Positions 1 to 8,613 of a DNA stretch of 64,000 bases are shown piece by piece (position 1 is the stretch's first letter; every line of letters begins with the position of its first letter). The translations under genes were made by a program, and so were the position numbers. The DNA is from Ktedonobacter racemifer DSM 44963 (lineage in GTDB: Bacteria; Chloroflexota; Ktedonobacteria; Ktedonobacterales; Ktedonobacteraceae), in contig NZ_ADVG01000004.1 of the NCBI RefSeq assembly GCF_000178855.1, positions 2,108,001 through 2,172,000 of the forward strand, read 5' to 3'. The notes under the pieces are model-generated. The model was not told the DNA's origin. It did not search any database and saw only the letters and a program-made list of their open reading frames with translations.

Positions 1-691
1 CAACACCGTGGCTTTCGATCTGGGCATCAAGACGCTGGCAACTGGGGTCACGCAAGAGGGCCGGATCTATCACATCGGTGGGTTCAAAGGCTCGTGTTGG
101 TACAACAAACAGTTGGATCGGCTTCGCTCGAAACGCAGCAAGTGCAAGAAGAAGTCGCGTCGTTATCTTCATCTGAGCAAGGTGTACAAGCGCGTGTCGC
201 AGAGGAAGCGCAACAAACAGCGCGATAGCCTGCACAAGGCATCGCATCTTATCGCACGGCGATTGGTTGAGAGAACTGTCGTCGTGGGCGATCTTTCCCA
301 ACGGCACATGGTCATGAAAGAGCATCAGGAGCGAAACAAGGCGCTCAATCGGGCGGTCTACAACGACTGGGGCTTGTATGCCTTCGTCCAAATGCTCACC
401 TATAAATGCCAGTTGTATGGGAAAGAGCTTCAGTTGGTAGATGAGCGTAACACGTCCAAGCAGTGTAGTGGCTGTGGGAATCTGCAAGCCATGCCACTGT
501 GGAAGCGGACGTATCAGTGCGCGGAATGTGGACTCGTCATGGATCGAGATGAGAACAGTGCTCACAACATCTTGACGAGGTTCTTTGCCCGGCGGGGGCC
601 ATACACTCAGGCTCGTCCTGAGTGCGATGTGCTGCAGGCGACCCAAAGCGGCGTAGAAGTCATGGAGACTTCCTGTGAGGGCCAAGTGTAG
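1..691 (+). CDS. tnpB: TnpB-family RNA-guided nuclease, 5' truncated by window edge
   Basis: C-terminal part of an IS200/IS605-type TnpB; the reading frame is open to the window edge, so the N-terminal half lies outside. Visible: RuvC-I motif FDLGIKTLA at the very start, zinc ribbon C-x2-C (CSGC) and C-x2-C (CAEC), and RuvC-III DRDENSAHN. The RuvC-II strand reads VVVGDLS, so the usual Glu before Asp is Gly; a Glu is instead present in VDERNTSKQC just before the zinc ribbon. This matches a rearranged active-site layout I recall from some TnpB groups (inference). No TnpA is visible in this window. Family call is firm; activity is uncertain because half the protein is missing. Confidence 0.9.
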   Translation, partial: NTVAFDLGIKTLATGVTQEGRIYHIGGFKGSCWYNKQLDRLRSKRSKCKKKSRRYLHLSKVYKRVSQRKRNKQRDSLHKASHLIARRLVERTVVVGDLSQRHMVMKEHQERNKALNRAVYNDWGLYAFVQMLTYKCQLYGKELQLVDERNTSKQCSGCGNLQAMPLWKRTYQCAECGLVMDRDENSAHNILTRFFARRGPYTQARPECDVLQATQSGVEVMETSCEGQV

Positions 692-753
692 CAATTGAAT
701 CTATTCGAGTGTGTATAAGCACATTTGAGTGGATTTAGAAAGGCAGTCAGGAT

Positions 754-1191
754 ATGTATTTTGCCTCAAGCAAATTGGTAACGAATCGCTCTGTACCAGC
801 GAGCACAGTTATTCCTGTACTAGCGTATGAAGACGTGGTGCAGGCGGCGGAATGGCTTTGTAAAACCTTTGACTTTAAAGAGCGCCTGCGCATAGGCCGC
901 CATCGCGTTCAGCTTGCGGTTGGTGATGCTGCGGTTATTGTAAATGAGGGGAAGTCAGAAGCGCCTTCTCGCGCCGAGAATCACTCAGTGCTGGTACGTG
1001 TAGAGGATGTGGACCGCCACTATGAATTTACGCGCGGACGTGGCGCGCACATCTTGCGACCACCAACGACCTATCCTTATGGAGAGAGACAGTATACTGT
1101 CGAAGATCCAGGAGGGCATTGCTGGACCTTCTCACAATCCGTCGCCGACGCTGACCCCGAGGAATGGGGCGGGACCTGGCCCAGCGCGTAG
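754..1191 (+). CDS. VOC (glyoxalase/bleomycin-resistance) superfamily protein
   Basis: A 145-residue cytoplasmic protein with the single-domain VOC pattern: an N-terminal beta strand with VIPVLAYEDV, helix AAEWLCKTFDF, and a C-terminal half with YTVEDPGGHCWTFSQSV, where the conserved Glu-Asp-Pro-x-Gly-x-x-Trp segment sits. The PhnB-like subgroup commonly has this arrangement; the true substrate cannot be read from sequence. Members act as metal-dependent enzymes or as drug-binding resistance proteins. The start at 754 is preceded by a weak AAGG/GGA purine stretch. The gene ends ten bases before a perfect hairpin and converges on an MFS exporter, so co-transcription with it is not possible. 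Confidence 0.8.
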   Translation: MYFASSKLVTNRSVPASTVIPVLAYEDVVQAAEWLCKTFDFKERLRIGRHRVQLAVGDAAVIVNEGKSEAPSRAENHSVLVRVEDVDRHYEFTRGRGAHILRPPTTYPYGERQYTVEDPGGHCWTFSQSVADADPEEWGGTWPSA

Positions 1192-1200
1192 TAAAACTCG

Positions 1201-1260
1201 TTGTGTGGAGACCCAGCGTCTTGATCTGTTTCCAGGTCAAGACGCTGGGTCTCCACACAA
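1201..1260. terminator. 24-bp perfect inverted repeat between convergent genes
   Basis: Positions 1201-1224 and 1237-1260 are perfectly complementary with a 12-base loop. The hairpin sits 10 bases after the VOC stop and 5 bases from the stop of the opposing MFS gene, so it can serve both strands. No clear run of T follows, so it may stabilise mRNA ends rather than terminate by the classical mechanism. Confidence 0.75.
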
Positions 1261-1265
1261 CATCC

Positions 1266-2735
1266 CTATATTCCGGCTTCGACCTGGAGCGCAGGCTCCA
1301 GCACTTGCTCAGGCTCGGCCTGTTTCCCGCGCTGACGCATGGTGGAGGCAGCGTCCTTATCGCGCACGCGCAGGGCGAAACTGACCGCGATGACCGCGAG
1401 AATTGCCGAGGTGATGAAGGCGGCGTGATAGGCCGTTAGGTTTGGCTGCATGCTGCCATTAGCAATATGCGTCATTCCGACCGTGCTCATGACGGTGCTG
1501 ATAAGCGCCACGCCAAGCGAGGCACCAACCTGGCGCTGGGCATTGTTAAGCGCCGAGGCCTGGCCGGTCTCAGCAGGCGAAATCGTCGCGAAGGCCGCGG
1601 CCTGCACAGGGATAAAGGCATAGGCCATGCCCGCCCCGGTTAGGAACATTAACCCACGCATTGCCCATAGGTTGGTATCCATGCCTATGGTAAGCATGCA
1701 CAACTCAATAATCGTAACCCCAACCAGACCGCCAGCGATGAGTCGGCGTGGCCCCACTTTGGGATAGAGGCGTGCCACAATCTGGGTTGAGACGAGAACT
1801 CCGAGCGCCTCGGGGAAGGTCGTCAGGCCCGAGGTGAACGCGGAGACGCCACGCGCCTCCTGGAGGAAGAGCGGGGCAGCGTAGAGTAAGCCCATAAAGC
1901 CCGCGCCCGAGAAGACTGTGACCAGATTACAGGTGCGGAAGAGCTTGTTATTGAACAGGCGCAGATCGAGCATGGGATGCGTCGACCTGAGCTCGACAAA
2001 CACAAAGGCAACCAGCATAAGCAGGCCCACGATACCCGTGCCCAGAATGGTACCGTTGGTCCAGCCATAGACCGGTCCCTCGCTCAGCGCATACATGGTC
2101 AGTGCCAGGCCGATACCCGCCAGGAGGAAGCCCAGGATATCGAAGCGCTTATTAGTGTTTTCGTAATACTCATGCAGGAAGAACAGGGCGAAAATACTGG
2201 CCAGGATGCCCAGGGGGACATTAATATAAAAGACCCAGCGCCAGGAGAGCTTATCCACCAGCAGGCCTCCGATAATCGGACCCGTGGCCGGCGCGATCAC
2301 GGTCGGGATATTGAGGATGCGCGAGACCTGCACGCGCTCCTCGGGCGGAAAGGTCCGATAGAGAATGGCGGTGCCGACAGGGGTCAGGGCGCCACCCGCC
2401 AGGCCCTGCAAGACGCGAAACGCGATCAGCATAGGCAGACTCGTCGCCAGGCCACAGAGGGCAGAGGCGACGGTAAAGAGGACGAGCGCGCTAACAAAGA
2501 TCCGCTTGGTTCCCACGCGATCACCTAGCCAACCCGAGACAGGAATAATCACCGCCAGGCTTACGAGGTAGCCCACAACAATAGCGTCAATAGCCGTACC
2601 AGTCACATTAAACTGGCGGCTCAAAGCGGGGAGAGCCACGTTCACGACCGTCGAGTCCATAATACTCATAAACATTGCCGCGACGAAGACCACACTAACC
2701 GCCACCTTAGGATTCATCTGCACACGAGAAGACAT
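1266..2735 (-). CDS. MFS drug exporter, DHA2 (EmrB/QacA-like) family
   Basis: A 489-residue membrane protein with about 14 hydrophobic segments, the size and layout of the 14-TM drug:proton antiporters. Motif D1-like segment near the start (MDSTVVNVALPAL), the cytoplasmic loop motif GWLGDRVGTKRIF between TM2 and TM3, and the motif C region ATGPIIGGLLVDKLSWRWVFYINVP are all visible. It should export hydrophobic or cationic compounds using the proton gradient. The C-terminal tail after TM14 is charged and short. No regulator gene is adjacent on the same strand. Substrate is unknown. Confidence 0.9.
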   Translation of the reverse strand: MSSRVQMNPKVAVSVVFVAAMFMSIMDSTVVNVALPALSRQFNVTGTAIDAIVVGYLVSLAVIIPVSGWLGDRVGTKRIFVSALVLFTVASALCGLATSLPMLIAFRVLQGLAGGALTPVGTAILYRTFPPEERVQVSRILNIPTVIAPATGPIIGGLLVDKLSWRWVFYINVPLGILASIFALFFLHEYYENTNKRFDILGFLLAGIGLALTMYALSEGPVYGWTNGTILGTGIVGLLMLVAFVFVELRSTHPMLDLRLFNNKLFRTCNLVTVFSGAGFMGLLYAAPLFLQEARGVSAFTSGLTTFPEALGVLVSTQIVARLYPKVGPRRLIAGGLVGVTIIELCMLTIGMDTNLWAMRGLMFLTGAGMAYAFIPVQAAAFATISPAETGQASALNNAQRQVGASLGVALISTVMSTVGMTHIANGSMQPNLTAYHAAFITSAILAVIAVSFALRVRDKDAASTMRQRGKQAEPEQVLEPALQVEAGI

Positions 2736-2790
2736 TGATGCTCCAATTCATAGTATTTTAAGAAAAATATGTGGATATACACATGAACAA

Positions 2791-2815
2791 AGTGGGAAGC
2801 TGCAATCTTCCCACT
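2791..2815 (-). terminator. Hairpin overlapping the stop of the 2815-3321 gene
   Basis: AGTGGGAAG at 2791-2799 pairs with CTTCCCACT at 2807-2815, loop of 7. Read on the minus strand it begins at the stop codon and is followed by a short T-rich stretch, consistent with an intrinsic terminator. Confidence 0.6.
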
Positions 2816-3321
2816 TATTCCTGGCTGGCTTTTTTCGGGCGGCGTGTATGTTGGAGACGTTTCTTTTGAGAATTGAATTCTCCACGTGAGACACAAACAG
2901 GGCAGGTACACCAGGCGCGTTCACGCACACCTGGCATATAGCGCCAGCCCACCACTCGCGAAATAGATTGAACTTTGCGAATATCTTTGGCGCTAATTGA
3001 GCGCGGAATGATCAGCTCAAACCCTTGCGGGTCATCTTGCTGCATAAGTTCGCTGATAGCCTGGGCAACAGGTAGGTGCTCATGCGGTCGAGCATAACGG
3101 CCAAACCAGACCATTTCCTCATCTGGCACGTGAAAGTAGATGCCCATAAAGGTACGCTGGCCTCGACGCTTGAGTTCGCGCAGCCATTGATGAGAGACAT
3201 AGTAATTTTGCATGACGGGCATACAATAGACTCCACGCCCTTTGCGAATACCAGCTTTGCGAATGCGTTTTACATCTTTGGCTGGCGTTAGGTGGACCAG
3301 AATTGGCATAGAAGAAACCAT
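2815..3321 (-). CDS. Conserved unknown protein, possible ADP-ribosyltransferase-like fold
   Basis: A 168-residue protein I cannot assign to a named family. It begins MPILVHLTPAKDVKRIRKAGI, has GRGVYCMPVMQNYYVSHQW, a short domain to about residue 125 ending GFELIIPRSISAKDI, and then WCTCPVC, a Cys cluster that could bind zinc, followed by a very basic tail. The spacing of an early His-x-Thr, a central Tyr and a late Glu in a strand resembles the H-Y-E layout of KptA/DarT-type ADP-ribosyltransferases, but this is only a pattern-level guess. Start could be Met1 or Met5. It is transcribed alone, tail-to-head with the MFS gene. Confidence 0.6.
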   Translation of the reverse strand: MVSSMPILVHLTPAKDVKRIRKAGIRKGRGVYCMPVMQNYYVSHQWLRELKRRGQRTFMGIYFHVPDEEMVWFGRYARPHEHLPVAQAISELMQQDDPQGFELIIPRSISAKDIRKVQSISRVVGWRYMPGVRERAWCTCPVCVSRGEFNSQKKRLQHTRRPKKASQE

Positions 3322-3517
3322 CCATTACTGTCTCAAAAGGGGGAGCGGTTCCACACATTACCGACCGCTTACTCTTCTGACGAATAGCGGCCGGGTTTTG
3401 TCACAAGAAAAGGCGTTGCGCCTCCACTGAAGGCTCTGAAGAAAAGAGACGCCTCCTGCCCCATCCAACAGGCTCCGGGTGAAGCAGGAAGATACACAAA
3501 GCTGTTTTACTCAAACA

Positions 3518-3970
3518 TTAGAAAGACGCTGCCGCCGCGGCGGCGACAAAGAGTACCAGGCAGACGGGTGTATAGACTATGAGATTGAGTTTGTAGAACA
3601 TTTCACTCCTGGATGCGGCCAGGCGTAGTGCCCACACAATCCCTGCTAGACCACGTAGTAGGAGTCCTACCGCAACGGACAGAACGCCGAGTTGAAGCAA
3701 CGGACTGGGAATGAGTTGTCCAAACATCCCAAGATAATGGACCCGAGCTAACATAATCAAGGCACCACAAAACAGCAGGCAGGCGAGTGGAACAAGGACC
3801 GCTGGCCTGAAAGAGCGGGTTTTATTTATGTTGAGTACCGCCTTCGCCAGTGAGAGTTTATTCTGTGCGGGCCAGAGTCGACCTGTCGCCCAGTAGGCAT
3901 GCAGTAAACCATCTGCAACAAGCACTATTGCTACGAGTATGCCTGCAAGTTCTTTTACATATTGATCCAT
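3518..3970 (-). CDS. DUF3995 four-helix integral membrane protein
   Basis: A 150-residue protein with four hydrophobic helices (about residues 8-27, 55-76, 90-112 and 127-148) and the conserved YWATGRLWPAQNK segment after TM1 that is typical of DUF3995 proteins. Function of the family is unknown. It is the last gene of a three-gene minus-strand operon: TetR regulator, alpha/beta hydrolase, this gene, with only 16 bases between hydrolase stop and this start. Confidence 0.8.
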   Translation of the reverse strand: MDQYVKELAGILVAIVLVADGLLHAYWATGRLWPAQNKLSLAKAVLNINKTRSFRPAVLVPLACLLFCGALIMLARVHYLGMFGQLIPSPLLQLGVLSVAVGLLLRGLAGIVWALRLAASRSEMFYKLNLIVYTPVCLVLFVAAAAAASF

Positions 3971-3986
3971 TATTTCCTCCTCTTCC

Positions 3987-4982
3987 CTATGCGGCTAAAA
4001 AGCTCAAGAGCAACTGTTTCACTTTTTTAGGCTGATCATCATAAACGAGGTGTCCGGCATGATCGAGCACAACAATGGTGGCCTGTGGGTCCAATTGGTG
4101 CCAGCGTTGAACATAGCTGGATGAGTCCTCAATCGTATCTTGCTTGCCCCAGATGACCAGGGTCGGGGTCTTCATCTTTGGAATGAGTTGATCTGTCACG
4201 CTCCAATCAAGATTGCGTTCTAGCACCCACTGCGAGACCAGGTTGCACTGAAAAGTCAGCGGGGGATAGAGTTCTTGTGCCATATCAGCTGTCACCTCTG
4301 ACTTATCGAACAGGAGTCCCTCCAACAGTTGCCTCGTCGCATCAACGCTTGTTGGCATAGAGAGCTTCATTATGGCTTCGCCAATTACCGGCCACTTTGC
4401 AAGCTCATAAAACCAGGGGTCGGGTAGATCTAAACCTGTATTGTCCATGCCAACATATTTGATTACCCGCTCAGGATGTTTCTCGGTAAAGTACAGAGCC
4501 ATGCCACCGCCCCAGGAATTACCGCCGAATACGGCCCTGGGGACGTGCAGCTTATTCATAAACGTCAGCAATGACTGGTCAATCGAGTCCAGCGTGTAAA
4601 TGGTTGTAAAGTTGGGATTCTTTGCGGTCGGCGTTGTATACCCATCACCTGGCGGATCAATGATGTAGACCGAGTAATGCGGTGCCAGAGCGGCGGCGAT
4701 ATAACGAAATTCATAGATCCAGGCACCACCACCTGGCATGAGTACGACCGGCTCTCCACTCCCTTCGTGCAGATAATGCAAACGAAAGTTGCCCGCATCG
4801 ATGTAGTGATCGAGGTGCTGCTCCTGAATTTGTGTCAAATAGGCAGGTACATGTGTATGATCCTCCGGAGGCATGTAGACATAGGCAACGAATAATAAGG
4901 CAACGAGGCAAAGTGGCAACAAAGCGACAAAACTATAAGTCGTTCGACGTAACCACCTGTGCTTCGACCAGAAATGTTTCAT
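3987..4982 (-). CDS. Membrane-anchored alpha/beta hydrolase
   Basis: About 331 residues when started at the Met preceded by GAAGAGAGAAG; an alternative TTG start lies 27 bases upstream. An N-terminal transmembrane anchor (YSFVALLPLCLVALLFVAYVY) follows a basic stretch, placing the catalytic domain outside or at the membrane. Catalytic features: oxyanion segment VVLMPGGGAWIYE, nucleophile elbow GGNSWGGGMA, acid region VIWGKQDTIED, and His in LDHAGHLVYDDQP. This is the haloperoxidase/proline-iminopeptidase-like class; substrate unknown. Between the TetR gene and DUF3995, probably controlled by that TetR. Confidence 0.85.
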   Translation of the reverse strand: MKHFWSKHRWLRRTTYSFVALLPLCLVALLFVAYVYMPPEDHTHVPAYLTQIQEQHLDHYIDAGNFRLHYLHEGSGEPVVLMPGGGAWIYEFRYIAAALAPHYSVYIIDPPGDGYTTPTAKNPNFTTIYTLDSIDQSLLTFMNKLHVPRAVFGGNSWGGGMALYFTEKHPERVIKYVGMDNTGLDLPDPWFYELAKWPVIGEAIMKLSMPTSVDATRQLLEGLLFDKSEVTADMAQELYPPLTFQCNLVSQWVLERNLDWSVTDQLIPKMKTPTLVIWGKQDTIEDSSSYVQRWHQLDPQATIVVLDHAGHLVYDDQPKKVKQLLLSFLAA

Positions 4983-5076
4983 ATGCTTCTCTCTTCTATC
5001 GACAGCCAAAAATTCGCTGAACGCATAGCGAATGTGAATAACAAAAAAACAGCCCTATCTTACAAGGATGGATCAA

Positions 5077-5718
5077 TTAGTCTGCATTGGGATGGTCAGG
5101 GATGTCTCCAAGCAGCAAATGCACAACATGCTGTTTATATCGGGCATGGAAGTTGGGATCATGGACATCGACGCCCAATGGTCTGAGGAATGTTTCAGCA
5201 TGGGCTGTGGGGAACCAGCAGAGAGCGGTGAGGGCAATGAGAAATTGCTCTGCATTACCTTGCCACCCTAAATCCTCCTGTAACGCCTGTATGGCCTCGC
5301 GCAAGAGCTGGAACTGAGATGGAAGATTGCCCAGATAGCGGGCACCATGCAAGGCTTCCCACTCGGTCAAACGCACAAAAGTTGGATGCGTTGTAAGGTC
5401 ATCAAACAGGCGCTCAATGACCACACGTAGAATCTCCTGCGCATTGACACCAGGAGCATGTGCTTGTTCATGAATAAACGTGACCAGATCTTGCGCGTGT
5501 GTAAAGGTTCGTGCCAGGACAGCGCGATAGAGGCCATCCTTCGAACCAAAGAAGTAGTTGGGCAGACCACGTGTCACTCCCGCCAGGTCACAAATCTCCT
5601 GAAGACTCGCAGCATCATAGCCTTTTTCCGCAAACACTGTTTCAGCGGCATCCAAAATCGCTTGTTTGCTGGCCTCGGCAGCCTCCGTTCTGCGGGTGCT
5701 TTTCCCCTGATTGTTCAT
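5077..5718 (-). CDS. TetR/AcrR-family transcriptional regulator
   Basis: 213 residues from the ATG at 5718, chosen because GAAGGTG lies just upstream; the frame is open further but without a better site. The N-terminal helix-turn-helix is clear: AILDAAETVFAEKGYDAASLQEICDLAGVTRGLPNYFFGSKDGLYRAV, with YFF-SKDGL as the usual end of the recognition region. The C-terminal helical domain (residues 60-213) would bind a ligand and dimerise. First gene of the operon with the hydrolase and DUF3995; it most likely represses its own operon. Ligand unknown. Confidence 0.9.
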   Translation of the reverse strand: MNNQGKSTRRTEAAEASKQAILDAAETVFAEKGYDAASLQEICDLAGVTRGLPNYFFGSKDGLYRAVLARTFTHAQDLVTFIHEQAHAPGVNAQEILRVVIERLFDDLTTHPTFVRLTEWEALHGARYLGNLPSQFQLLREAIQALQEDLGWQGNAEQFLIALTALCWFPTAHAETFLRPLGVDVHDPNFHARYKQHVVHLLLGDIPDHPNAD

Positions 5719-5821
5719 GTTCACCTTCACTCTCAAAACAACATCGAATATTTCACTCGCTATACGTATAACTAATTTAGCAAAAAACACAGTGATAAGT
5801 CAAGAGGTGTAGATTGGAAAT

Positions 5822-6148
5822 TTAAATGAGCCCATATTTTTGTGAATTCTGTGAGGTCGAAAAACTAACCTCTTCTTTCCCCAGTATGGAATGCAAGTGG
5901 CTTTGCAGGCTCTCCCCACCTTTCCTGCACTTGATGGAAAACACTGTTTGCTTCATCATTGATTGAAGAAAAAAGACCGCCAAAAAGCGCTGAAATTGAG
6001 GAATCACCTTTCTTCTGTTTGCTTGTTTGCTGGAGACAGTGGAGACGTTGCGTTTATGGTGGTACCGTTTGTCTAGACAAAAATGGACCAATTTTGAGAG
6101 AGGACTCAGCAGTATGAAGAATTGATCAGGAATGAATAGAGCGATACA
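5822..6148. other. Intergenic stretch, no supported gene
   Basis: AT-rich DNA upstream of the TetR operon. Short open frames exist but none has family-like composition. The TetR promoter should lie in its right-hand part near 5720-5800; I see no convincing operator palindrome. Confidence 0.4.
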
Positions 6149-6248
6149 TGGCAAAAGGTGTTTTGTATGAATCGACCCTATTTTCTCAGACGGAGAAGGA
6201 TGAGCTCACCCAATTGTATGCGGCACTGCCACAGTTCAACAGGGCTGA

Positions 6249-6773
6249 CTTGCGAGGGATAAGCTGGTCTTTGACTATGATTATGCCGAGATTACTCACA
6301 TTGTGCAGAAGAGCAAGGTCCACTGCCGTCAGTTAATGTGGCAGGCGCGACACGCCATGCATGTTCATCTCCAGCAAGACGGCCCTCTCAGTGAGCAACA
6401 CACCCTCCTTGTCCACCAGTTTCTTGATGCCTATCAGCGTGATGATATGGAGCGTCTTCTCTCATTATTTACCCACGATGTGGCGCTCTATACTGATGGC
6501 GGCGGCAAAGTCAAAGCCGCTCGCAAGCCGCTCTATGGAGCGTTCAAGACGGCGCATTTTCTCCTGGCAGTCAAGCAAAAAGCGTCGGAGCTGTTCGCGT
6601 ACCGTCTTGCTCATATCAATGGTCAGCCAGGAATCATCAAATATCGGAAAGACCACCCTTTTTCTGTGATGGTATTTGACATAGCACAACAGAAGATCTG
6701 TGAGGTCAACGTGATTGGGAATCCGGATAAATTGCAACATATCCTACCTTCTTGTCAAGGCACATGCACATAG
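6249..6773 (+). pseudogene. Remnant of an ECF41/SigJ-type sigma factor
   Basis: The frame reads KLVFDYDYAEITHIVQKSK, the sigma region 4.2 helix-turn-helix of ECF41-type factors, then a SnoaL-like C-terminal domain (VHQFLDAYQRDDMERLLSLF, DVALYTDGGGKV, NVIGNPDKLQHI) that in this group is fused to the sigma core and modulates activity. Region 2, needed for core RNA polymerase and -10 binding, is absent: a TGA in this frame lies at 6246-6248, and upstream coding is not recognisable. A short open frame (6148-6336) overlaps in another phase. Almost certainly inactive as a sigma factor. Confidence 0.75.
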
Positions 6774-6789
6774 ATGAAGGAAAGAGGAC

Positions 6790-7058
6790 TCTGACCAGGC
6801 GAGCAAGGTGGTGCGGATCAACTGCGGCTGATCACTGCACAACTGGACTAGAGGAAGTACCTGTTTCATGGCTTTGATCAAGCGCTCGATCTGCTAGCGA
6901 GAGCGATACAACCAGAACAATTCAGTTGCCGAATACTCAGTTGGGAAGGTGCTCACCAGAATGATCCAACACGCCCGTTTGACGGTGCTTTCTCGCAGCT
7001 TACGACCCTTGCGCTTCGCAACCCTTTGGAGACGTTCTTGCGGGTTTGGAAGTGACCC
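6790..7058 (-). pseudogene. IS4-type transposase C-terminal remnant
   Basis: Minus-strand translation gives VKRACWIILVSTFPTEY then WLYRSR, a TAG stop, then QIERLIKAMKQ. This is the C-terminal E-box region (YRxRWQIE...K) of IS4-like DDE transposases with the Trp codon mutated to a stop. The upstream part of the gene is missing at the edge of the IS5 insertion at 7062. A fossil element into which later elements inserted. Confidence 0.7.
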
Positions 7059-7061
7059 ACT

Positions 7062-8043
7062 AGAGACTGTATGTAAAGGCTTCAAGATGGGGCTCTCGCT
7101 AGGCGACGCAGAAGCAAGCGGATCTGAGACGCGTAAATCCAACTTTCGCTGCTTTCTGGCAAGAACTCGTAGTCCTTGCAGAGCCGACGGCAGAAGGTGA
7201 GCCAAGCAAAGGTCCGTTCGACCACCCAGCGGCGCGGAAGGACTCCTCGGAAACCGGTATGCAAAGGAGGAAGTCGTCGCCACTCAAAGCGCAGATGAGC
7301 CAGATCATTGATGTCGCCTATGGGAACCCACTCTCCTCGGGAACGAGGGGGATGTTGGACGACGGTAACGCTCCACCCCAAATGCTCTTCTATCCAGGTT
7401 TTCCCACTTCCCGTGTAGCCTTGGTCAACCCAGACGTGCTCGAGGCGAGGATAGCGAGCTTGAACCCCCTGTAGGAACGCAACCGCTGCTCGATCTTGCA
7501 CATCTGCCGTATGAACCTTCAGATGCAGGATCAATCCCAACGTATCAACGAGAACCTGACGTTTTCGCCCGTTTATTTTCTTGCCGCCATCATAGCCACG
7601 GGCCCCCCTTTTTGACTCGTCTTGACCGTTTGACTGTCGAGAATGGCGGCACTGGGGGGAGGTTCTCGCCCTTGCTGTTTCCTTTGAGCCTCTCTCAGAA
7701 CAGTATGCATCCTTTCCCAACTCCCGTTCCTGCACCACGTACGGAAGTAGGTCCAGACGGTTGACCAGGGCGGGAACTCACGAGGAAGCATGCGCCATTG
7801 GCAACCGCTTCTCAAGATATACAGAATCGCATTCACGATTTCCCTCATGTTCACCGCTCGTGGTCGTCCACCTAGCCTGGCGGGCGGGATCAAGGGTTCC
7901 AAGATTGCCCATTCCTCATCACTCATATCGCGCGGGATAGGCACGCCATCTCATGGAAGTCCTCCTGCTTGAGATAAACGTCCCTGCTCAGTTTCTTTGA
8001 CACTCCTCTCCCTTTCAATTTTACCGCTTTACATACAGTCTCT
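7062..8043 (-). mobile_element. IS5-family element (IS427-like group), intact
   Basis: Terminal inverted repeats AGAGACTGTATGTAAAG are present at about 7063-7079 and as the complement at about 8026-8042. The flanks are CTAG-like on both sides, consistent with a TA or CTAG target. The element is about 980 bp and carries one two-frame transposase with a slippery site. It separates the IS4 remnant from the UmuC remnant. Confidence 0.85.
7082..7944 (-). CDS. IS5-family transposase made by -1 frameshifting
   Basis: OrfA (from 7944) starts MPIPRDMSDEEWAILEPLIP, the IS5 DUF4096 N-terminal domain, and runs to AILDSQTVKTSQKGG, which contains the first catalytic Asp. OrfB (ending at 7082) continues GYDGGKKINGRKRQVLVDT, VWVDQGYTG (second Asp) and RRWVVERTFAWLTFCRRL (Glu). 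The frames join at a minus-strand run of five A followed by six G (plus-strand 7603-7613), the standard -1 slippery site for IS427-group elements. All catalytic motifs are intact, so the element could be functional by programmed frameshifting rather than broken. Confidence 0.85.
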
Positions 8044-8044
8044 A

Positions 8045-8191
8045 GTGGACCAGGTGAACGCACAATGGGGCCGTGAGACGCTGCGCTTTGGGGCGCAGGG
8101 GACGCGGCGGACTTGATCTATGCGGCAGGCGTGGCGCTCCCAACGCTTTACAACCCGATGGTCAGAAGTGTTGCAGGTTGGAGAAGTGTGA
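8045..8191 (+). pseudogene. C-terminal remnant of a UmuC-type Y-family DNA polymerase
   Basis: The frame gives VDQVNAQWGRETLRFGAQGT, then after a TGA at 8114-8116 SMRQAWRSQRFTTRWSEVLQV, the signature end of UmuC proteins (N-x-x-W/Y-G-R-x-T-x-R ... S-x-R-Y/F-T-T-R-W). The polymerase body is missing. The natural stop TGA at 8189-8191 overlaps the ATG of the next frame (TGATG), suggesting that the two genes were once translationally coupled. Confidence 0.7.
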
Positions 8192-8495
8192 TGAGGGACG
8201 AATGTGTACAATTACAATTACGATTGCCCTTGTCGGCAGGTGTGATTCGCAGAGCGGTGGACGCGTTCAAGCGGCAGTTTGGCGCCGACCGCTGCTATCT
8301 CTATGTTCGGGGACATGTCGCCATTGAAACGGGTCAACTCTGTCAGATTCCGGGGTGGGCCAGCGTGGTTGGTCCAGATGAAGAACGAGATGTACTGATT
8401 GTAGGCGATGTGGAGGGGGCTGAGGCGAATAGGAACTGGGTACGTCTGATGTTGGCCAGGCTCCTGCTTTCCACCCATTCACTTGTAGAAGGGGG
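8191..8495 (+). pseudogene. Unknown protein gene cut by IS110 copy A
   Basis: Frame starts MRDECVQLQLRLPLSAGVIRR with ATG overlapping the stop of the umuC remnant, and includes QFGADRCYLYVRGHVAIETG and ERDVLIVGDVEGAEANRNW. I do not recognise it. The frame enters IS110 sequence at 8496 and stops inside the element, so the 3' end is lost. The position after umuC suggests it was a partner or cassette gene, but no function can be assigned. Confidence 0.45.
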
Positions 8496-8613
8496 CCCGC
8501 TACGTAAGATACGGCATTGTTTGTCAGGAGGGGCATTGCTCAGCTTCCCAAAAATAAAAAAACATGTGGGATATGAAGAAGAAAACATTTTCTTCTATTG
8601 ATGTGTCAAACTA

